19,276 nt of DNA from Gemmatimonadales bacterium UBA7889 (GTDB lineage Bacteria > Gemmatimonadota > Gemmatimonadetes > Longimicrobiales > Gaopeijiaceae): positions 12,793 to 32,068 of the forward strand of contig DLRL01000075.1 of the NCBI GenBank assembly GCA_002501085.1. The letters run 5' to 3'. The notes below the pieces were generated by a model that worked only from the letters and a program-made list of their open reading frames with translations, did not search any database and was not told where the DNA came from. Shown in pieces: positions 14,475 to 19,276 of the stretch (within the stretch, counting starts at the first letter, position 1; every line of letters starts with the position of its first letter). The translations under genes were made by a program, and so were the position numbers.

Positions 14475-15785
14475 TCAGCCGACAGAAACTGCGTCACCCA
14501 AGTCATCTCCATCGCTCACAGCCATAGCATCACCGCGTGCACCGATGCCGATTGCAACTATCGCCCAGACACCCATGACAGGAGCTGCGATCAGGGCAAT
14601 AGTACCGAGTGAAAGCCCAATAAACGTACCAAGTCCAGCGTAGATCCAACCACTGACCAAGTCACCGCCCCGGTACACTGCTGCATCAATAAAGGCTTTG
14701 GATTTATACTTTTCCTCACGTGGTACCACAGTGAACAACACTTCCCGAGCTGGTTTCGTAATACCGTAACGGCCCGCGCGATAGATCACCTGAACCACCA
14801 TTAGAGTCACCAGAGTGGGATAGACTCCTAAAGCAACAAAGCCCACAAACATTGCCACAGGGACCAACGCCAGGGTCACCCCCACATTTAGCCAGCGTAA
14901 GATCCGCGCGGTCAACCACACCTCAAAGAAAATTGTCAGGATGTTGACGGTCAGATCAATTTTCGACAGAAAGGCTCTGCGTTCACCTCGATCAGTCATT
15001 ACTTCGTACACAATGTCAGACTGTGCGAAGTAAAGAACGGTAGACGCGAATGTCATTAACGCGATAAAGGCGGCGATGCCCGTGAGATACGGCGAAGCGA
15101 AGACTGCTTTCATCCCCGACCATGCTCCACCAGAAAGCGGCCGACCTGACTCACCTACAGCCTCAACTCCACCGGTTTCAAAGTTTCGGTGCAACGCCCC
15201 GGCAAACCATGAAGCTATCTCAAGCGGCACACACGAAATCAAAAGGAGGGTGAACACTGGCACCTGTTCTGCCAAAAAGACTCCAACCAGCGGCCCAAAA
15301 ATCCCTCCGAGAGAGACCCCTACAGCGATGAAGGCAAAAAGCCTCTTTCCTTGGTCGTTATCAAAACAGTCGGCTACGAGACCCCAGAACACTGTTACCA
15401 CAAAAAGTGAGAAGATGCTCGCCCACACATAGAAGACTCGATCAATCCACGGGCGCGCTTCCACTGGGAGGAAAAGGAGGCTCGCCCAAAAACCGATTAG
15501 ACAAGCAATAAAGAAGCGATTCACGAGAGGTACAAAGACGCCACGCGAATACCTAGACGCCACCCACGAGTATGCTGGAACTGCTACCAAAACCATGACC
15601 AAGAACACGGCAGTCCACAGGTACTGGAGGTTGCCCCGGTCTTCGGCCGCGATCTCATCTCGCACGGCCCTCAGGATGTACCACGCGAACATGATGAAGA
15701 AGCCATAAGCCGCAGCCCACAGCATCCCCTTAAACTCTTCGTCATCCCTGAAGTCAACGAAGTAGCCGATCAGCCCTTTTAGCAC
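14475..15785 (-). CDS. ATP:ADP-antiporter-type (nucleotide transporter-like) MFS protein
   Basis: About 436 residues, roughly 12 membrane helices, and no signal peptide. Segments typical of the bacterial branch annotated ATP:ADP antiporter/NTP exchange are visible: WYILRAVRDEI near 35-45, YLWTAVFLVMVLVAVPAYSW, and a C-terminal block with KPAREVLFTVVPREEKYKSK (about 344-363) then FIDAAVYRGGDLVSGW. Family members exchange adenine nucleotides or related cofactors, but free-living homologues are mostly uncharacterised. I chose the GTG at 15785 because GGAGG lies five bases before it; a TTG at 15797 would overlap that ribosome binding site. It is the first gene of the minus-strand module, 48 bases before the NosR-like gene. 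This position suggests supply of a nucleotide cofactor, perhaps FAD for ApbE, to the periplasm (inference). Confidence 0.8.
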   Translation of the reverse strand: MLKGLIGYFVDFRDDEEFKGMLWAAAYGFFIMFAWYILRAVRDEIAAEDRGNLQYLWTAVFLVMVLVAVPAYSWVASRYSRGVFVPLVNRFFIACLIGFWASLLFLPVEARPWIDRVFYVWASIFSLFVVTVFWGLVADCFDNDQGKRLFAFIAVGVSLGGIFGPLVGVFLAEQVPVFTLLLISCVPLEIASWFAGALHRNFETGGVEAVGESGRPLSGGAWSGMKAVFASPYLTGIAAFIALMTFASTVLYFAQSDIVYEVMTDRGERRAFLSKIDLTVNILTIFFEVWLTARILRWLNVGVTLALVPVAMFVGFVALGVYPTLVTLMVVQVIYRAGRYGITKPAREVLFTVVPREEKYKSKAFIDAAVYRGGDLVSGWIYAGLGTFIGLSLGTIALIAAPVMGVWAIVAIGIGARGDAMAVSDGDDLGDAVSVG

Positions 15786-15820
15786 GCGGACCTCCAAGCA
15801 GTTAGCAGGCCACAGATCTC

Positions 15821-15845
15821 GATGGCTAAGCCTCGGTTAGCCATC
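15821..15845. other. Hairpin upstream of the transporter operon
   Basis: Perfect 9-bp inverted repeat GATGGCTAA / TTAGCCATC with a 7-base loop, about 36-60 bases upstream of the transporter start on the minus strand. It could be an operator or leader hairpin. The rest of the 15786-16057 gap shows no recognisable RNA gene or promoter. Confidence 0.4.
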
Positions 15846-16057
15846 TGTTCGAAACAGCATCGGCTATGGGCCCAAGCGCTGCATGATAGGGTTACTGTAG
15901 CCGCCTCACCAGAAGTTGCGAACGCGGTAGGCGTGATTCAGGACACCAGTCCGGTGCAAGGATGGACGGAACTACCTAGACTGTCTACTTCAGAATAAAG
16001 TAATCTCCGTATTCTTATGATGACGCTAAACCGGATAAGGCAAGGAGCCGCAGCACC

Positions 16058-17005
16058 ATGAATCAAGATTGCAATGTTGTCCCTGAAAGATCACTGACAA
16101 GATCCCCAGGTCTCATGCTGACCCTAGCCTTAGCTTTATTGCCCAGCGCCTTTCTAGCCGGCACCCCAGACGTCAGTGCCCAGGCACCTGCCCAACCCAC
16201 ATCTGGTCAGCAGGTAGTCCTTGTCACGGGCTCCACATCCGGGCTGGGGCGTGAGGTTGCACTTCGCCTTGGAGCGATGGGATGGCACGTCATCGTGCAC
16301 GGACGTAGTCAAGAACGTGGACTAGAGGTCGTGGATGAAATCAACAGTCAAGGTCCGGGCAACGCACGATTCTACAGAGCTGACCTGGCTTCTTTTGATC
16401 AAACGAGAGAATTCGGTGAATCGCTCCTGAGGGACTACGAGCGCATGGACGTTCTAGTGAACAACGCGGGCTTTGGTTCAGCACCCAATGAGCGCTTGGT
16501 GTCCGAAGATGGACACGAATTCCGATTCCAAGTGAACTATCTGTCCACTTACTTGCTCACCCACATGCTCATGCCTCGCCTACGCTCGAGCACACCTTCC
16601 CGCATCGTAAATGTCTCTTCGTTAGCTCAAAGCCCTATCGATTTCGATGATGTAATGATTGAAAACAACTTCAGCGGCGGGAGAGCTTACGGCCAAAGCA
16701 AGCTCGCCCAGATCATGTTCACCTTCGACCTGGACGAGGAATTAGATGGCACCAATATCATGGTGAACTCTCTTCATCCAGCGACATATATGCCTACTGG
16801 GATGGTGCTGAGAGCGGGCGCTCAACCCCGTGCTACGATCGATGAAGGCGCGGATGCGGTGATGCAGCTGGTAGTATCTGACGAAATTGAGGGCGGCCAA
16901 TTTTTCCGGGGGCTAGTACCGGCACGAGCAAATGCCCAGGCCTACGATATGCAGGCCCGAGCTAATCTCAAGGCACTGAGCCAGGAGTTAACCGGAGTCC
17001 GCTAA
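16058..17005 (+). CDS. Short-chain dehydrogenase/reductase with N-terminal Sec signal
   Basis: A 315-residue classical SDR preceded by an export signal. Residues 15-46 contain a hydrophobic core (GLMLTLALALLPSAFLAG) and an Ala-x-Ala type cleavage region (DVSAQA). The catalytic domain starts near 52 with VVLVTGSTSGLGREVALRLG (TGxxxGxG at 57-64), HGRS at 81-84 (Arg after strand 2, suggesting NADP), NNAG at 135-138, VSS at 186-188 and the YxxxK pair Y211/K215. The family is normally cytosolic at about 250-300 residues, so the leader is extra. AAGGAG (16042-16047) lies 10 bases before the ATG. It is the closest of the retinol-dehydrogenase-like or WWOX-like SDRs by its NVSS and HPA blocks; the substrate is unknown. 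It diverges from the transporter gene. Confidence 0.88.
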   Translation: MNQDCNVVPERSLTRSPGLMLTLALALLPSAFLAGTPDVSAQAPAQPTSGQQVVLVTGSTSGLGREVALRLGAMGWHVIVHGRSQERGLEVVDEINSQGPGNARFYRADLASFDQTREFGESLLRDYERMDVLVNNAGFGSAPNERLVSEDGHEFRFQVNYLSTYLLTHMLMPRLRSSTPSRIVNVSSLAQSPIDFDDVMIENNFSGGRAYGQSKLAQIMFTFDLDEELDGTNIMVNSLHPATYMPTGMVLRAGAQPRATIDEGADAVMQLVVSDEIEGGQFFRGLVPARANAQAYDMQARANLKALSQELTGVR

Positions 17006-17053
17006 GGTTTGGGCCAGGGGTTTCGACTAGCCTCTCCCCAACGCTTATCAGGT

Positions 17054-17069
17054 AGTAGGCTCCCCTACT
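17054..17069. terminator. Possible weak terminator hairpin at convergent gene ends
   Basis: Perfect 6-bp stem AGTAGG / CCTACT with a 4-base loop, overlapping the stop codon of the minus-strand epimerase-like gene and lying 48 bases after the SDR stop. The stem is short and lacks a T tract on either strand, so termination is only possible. Confidence 0.22.
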
Positions 17070-18198
17070 GGCGGGCGTGCCACGCTGCTAACACCTCGGC
17101 TTCTCGTTCAGCGGAGATGCCCGCCCTCAGATCTGCCTGACGTTCTGGAGAGCGGGAGAAATGAAAATCCAAAGTCTCCTGGGCAGTGACCGCTAGCGGC
17201 CGGAATGTCAGACCAGCCTCCACCTCTGGTGTAAGATCGAAGCGAGCGAAACCTTCAGATCCTGGTGTAGGTGGCCTCCATACTGGCATGTGTGAATACG
17301 GGCGAATCCCTAATTGGGTCAGGAATTCGAGGTTGACCCAGGTGAATGTCGTCTCCGCAGTAGTGATCCCTCGGATCCCATAGAGCAATTCAGCCATCGG
17401 CCTAGGTGTCCTAGGCCCGACACCATTAAATACTCCAGCCGTGCCATCTTCTGCCATGCGGATCATCCATTCTGTAAAGTCTCGTACATCGATGATCTGC
17501 ACCGGATCAGTAGGTTCACCGGGAGCAAGAACTTCACCACCACGGTTGATACGTACAGGCCAGTAGGTGAAGCGGTCGGTGTCGTCACCTGGGCCGATAA
17601 TGAGTCCAGGACGAACAATATTGGTGCGGCCTACGAAGATTCGTTGCGCTTCCCGCTCTGAGAGTGCTTTCGCGAGCCCATAGGGCAAAGATTCAGAATC
17701 CCTGCTAACGCCAGCACTCTCGTAGGTGTATGTCGGCGCATCAGCGGTCATCGGCACGATGCTCGTATCCGAATAGGCCGAGCGTGACGAAACGTAGAAA
17801 TACAGGCCCACCGAATCTTTCAGAAAATCAGCTGCCAGGCGTACCCATTCCGGATTAGATCGGGAGTTATCGATAACAACGTCCCATGACCGACCCGCGA
17901 GTGCATCGAGTTGTCCATTTCGGTCCCCGACGAGTCGCTCGACACCAGGAAAGAGGTGCGTGTTCGTCCGACCACGGTTAAAAAGTGTCACGGTGTGTCC
18001 ACGATCTAATGCATAGCGCACCTGATGAGGACCAATAAAGCCGGTACCTCCAAGTATGAGAATCCGGATAGCTCTTCGGGGAGGTGGCTCAGATGTATGA
18101 AAGGAACCTGCAACTAGGGATTCCGGGCTGACCCCGAGACCCAGGCCACCGGTAGCTGCAGCTGTTAGTCTCAGGAAATCTCTTCGATCAGTCGGCAT
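17065..18198 (-). CDS. NAD-dependent epimerase/dehydratase family protein with Tat signal
   Basis: A 377-residue extended-SDR protein. The N-terminus MPTDRRDFLRLTAAATGG is a twin-arginine signal (RRDFLRL). After a short linker comes the Rossmann motif ILILGGTGFIG (46-56, GxxGxxG), then NRGR at 74-77, VVIDNS at 107-112, YVSSRSAYSD at 135-144, and YGLAK (Y173/K177), the YxxxK catalytic pair. It resembles NAD-dependent epimerases and the isoflavone-reductase-like or RNA-binding-like atypical SDRs; the substrate is unknown. GGAGAG five bases before the ATG supports the start. Tat export fits an enzyme secreted with its dinucleotide already bound. It is convergent with the Sec-type SDR, so two exported NAD(P)-fold enzymes sit side by side. 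Confidence 0.88.
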   Translation of the reverse strand: MPTDRRDFLRLTAAATGGLGLGVSPESLVAGSFHTSEPPPRRAIRILILGGTGFIGPHQVRYALDRGHTVTLFNRGRTNTHLFPGVERLVGDRNGQLDALAGRSWDVVIDNSRSNPEWVRLAADFLKDSVGLYFYVSSRSAYSDTSIVPMTADAPTYTYESAGVSRDSESLPYGLAKALSEREAQRIFVGRTNIVRPGLIIGPGDDTDRFTYWPVRINRGGEVLAPGEPTDPVQIIDVRDFTEWMIRMAEDGTAGVFNGVGPRTPRPMAELLYGIRGITTAETTFTWVNLEFLTQLGIRPYSHMPVWRPPTPGSEGFARFDLTPEVEAGLTFRPLAVTAQETLDFHFSRSPERQADLRAGISAEREAEVLAAWHARQ

Positions 18199-18458
18199 CT
18201 AAGCTCTCCAGTTCTCATGCATGTATCTCGGCTTATCGCTGCTACAACCTGCACCTGCTAGTGCCATTTCTACAAGCACACTTACACCATAGAGTGGCTG
18301 GCACGTCCATAGCTCGTCTTTGGATTGCCGAAAAGGATAATCGCAATGCATCTTGATCTTTACCTGACTTACATCTGCACACTGCGATTAAGTGGCCACT
18401 CACGCAGGCCGGGTAGAGTGAAGCAGAATATGGCCTCATCAGTTATAGGAGGATGGCG

Positions 18459-19127
18459 ATGAGTTATACCTGTCGGAATCACCATAGGCATACCAAGCGG
18501 CTCGGAATCTATGCGACTGGAGTCCTGATACTAATGCTGATGACACCCACGAACGTGTTCAGCCAGTCAGGGACAGATGATGTGACTTTCACCGCAGATA
18601 TAGCGCCAATTCTCCAGCGTAGCTGCCAAAATTGCCATCGTCACAATTCGGTGGCACCCATGTCATTGCTGACGTATGAAGAGGTGCGGCCTTACGCCCG
18701 ACGTATCAAGGAGCGAACGATGCTTCGGGATCGGATGGGAGTGATGCCGCCCTGGTTTATTGAAAAAGACGTCGGCATCCAAGACTACCAGAATGACATC
18801 TCACTGAGTGATGCTGAAATCACGATGATCGCCGAATGGGCAGACAATGGTGCACCCCATGGCGATCCGAATGACATGCCGGCACCTCGTGTGTTTGCGG
18901 CTGAAGATGAATGGGATATCGGCACCCCAGATCTGATTGTTGACTTGCCTCCGTATACGATGGGAGCAGAAGCTCCCGATTGGTGGGGTATGATCCCTCC
19001 TGTAGCTAGTGGATTGGCCGAAGACCGTTACGTAGCAGCGATGGAGGTAAAGGAAATCAGCAATGTCGAGGGGGGGGGTTGGAGGAAAATTCATTTTCCA
19101 TCACGCAATCATCACTTCGACAGATGA
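18459..19127 (+). CDS. Exported heme c / copper-monooxygenase-like protein, frame broken at a G run
   Basis: N-terminal part of a larger exported redox protein. A Sec signal (RLGIYATGVLILMLMTPTNVFSQ) is followed by a cytochrome c-like domain with CQNCH (56-60 from this ATG) and GVMPPWF near 94-100, where M96 may be the distal heme ligand. SLSDAEITMIAEWADNGAPHGDP follows, as in planctomycete/acidobacterial cytochrome c-like domains. I chose the ATG at 18459, six bases after AGGAGG; an ATG at 18453 abuts that site. At 19070-19078 a run of nine G shifts the frame: after VEGGG the reading frame becomes unrelated and stops at 19127, while the conserved sequence goes on one frame over. It is either a homopolymer sequencing/assembly error or a real frameshift. 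Confidence 0.75.
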   Translation: MSYTCRNHHRHTKRLGIYATGVLILMLMTPTNVFSQSGTDDVTFTADIAPILQRSCQNCHRHNSVAPMSLLTYEEVRPYARRIKERTMLRDRMGVMPPWFIEKDVGIQDYQNDISLSDAEITMIAEWADNGAPHGDPNDMPAPRVFAAEDEWDIGTPDLIVDLPPYTMGAEAPDWWGMIPPVASGLAEDRYVAAMEVKEISNVEGGGWRKIHFPSRNHHFDR

Positions 19128-19276
19128 AAACGGTAGGCCGAACGGCAGTTGGCCAATACATGAGGTGGGTCGAAATGCAGAAAGATTCGACCCTTTGGCT
19201 GGTCGGATGTTGAGAGCTGGAACACAGTTCATGATACCGGGCGCACATATGCACGCTAACGGCCAAGAAACAACTG
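19078..19276 (+). CDS. Continuation of the same gene in the +1 frame, cut by the window end
   Basis: Reading from 19078 gives VGGKFIFHHAIITSTDENG, then AERFDPLAGRMLRAGTQF and IPGAHMHANGQETT, open to the window end. The HHA and HMHANGQ motifs resemble copper-ligand histidines of Cu type II ascorbate-dependent monooxygenase-like domains that commonly follow a heme c domain in this family. It has no start of its own; deleting one G from the nine-G run joins it to the upstream frame as VEGGVGGKF. The function (copper monooxygenase-like redox enzyme) is inferred from these motifs. Confidence 0.7.

Noticed and set aside
15843..15860. tRNA T-arm-like CTGTTCGAAACAG
   Set aside because: Only three stem pairs and no acceptor, D or anticodon arms around it.
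15940..15985. Possible riboswitch in the leader of the Sec-type SDR gene
   Set aside because: Only short stems (CACC/GGTG, GTCC/GGAC) and no conserved core of a known class that I can recognise.

Overview
The window looks like a chromosomal segment of an uncultured Gram-negative bacterium. It encodes an outer-membrane barrel, several Sec and Tat signal peptides and a lipoprotein. Several families (exported VOC proteins, FG-GAP lipoprotein, PQQ dehydrogenase, the exported family at 4135-5226, heme c/copper-monooxygenase-like protein) recall Acidobacteriota (Vicinamibacteria-like) or Gemmatimonadota from marine or soil metagenomes. That placement is inferred from gene style only; there is no rRNA or marker gene. 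No mobile element, CRISPR array, tRNA or rRNA was found.

Layout. 1-2735: the 3' part of a tandem VOC (glyoxalase-fold) gene on +, then a minus-strand pair (exported VOC protein, FG-GAP lipoprotein). 3003-5226: a CurA-type MDR oxidoreductase and an exported protein of unknown function on +, closed by a strong bidirectional hairpin terminator at 5272-5314. 5331-7412: an exported PQQ dehydrogenase on -.

7599-15785 is the most interesting part: two flavinylation modules meeting tail to tail with one base between their stops. The plus module has a good promoter (7599-7627) followed by tandem Fur-box-like palindromes (7638-7679). It then encodes a Sec-exported ApbE, an outer-membrane porin, a small exported FMN-binding protein with the site LTGAT, and a four-helix DUF4405-like membrane protein with paired histidines. 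The minus module encodes an ATP:ADP-antiporter-type transporter, a NosR/PceC-like FMN-binding polyferredoxin membrane protein and a Tat-exported ApbE. ApbE attaches FMN from FAD to exported proteins, so the region probably builds extracytoplasmic flavin electron-transfer chains. The transporter could supply FAD to the periplasm (inference), and the Fur-like sites suggest a link to iron (inference).

16058-19276: a short-chain dehydrogenase with a Sec signal, a Tat-signal NAD(P)-binding epimerase-like protein, and the start of an exported heme c/copper-monooxygenase-like protein that is frameshifted at a run of nine G.

Non-coding stretches. The only gap near 300 bases is 7413-7715, which holds the promoter and Fur-like sites in its right half; I see nothing clear in 7413-7598. 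The gaps 2736-3002 and 15786-16057 each hold one short hairpin. In 18199-18458 I see only the ribosome binding site of the next gene.
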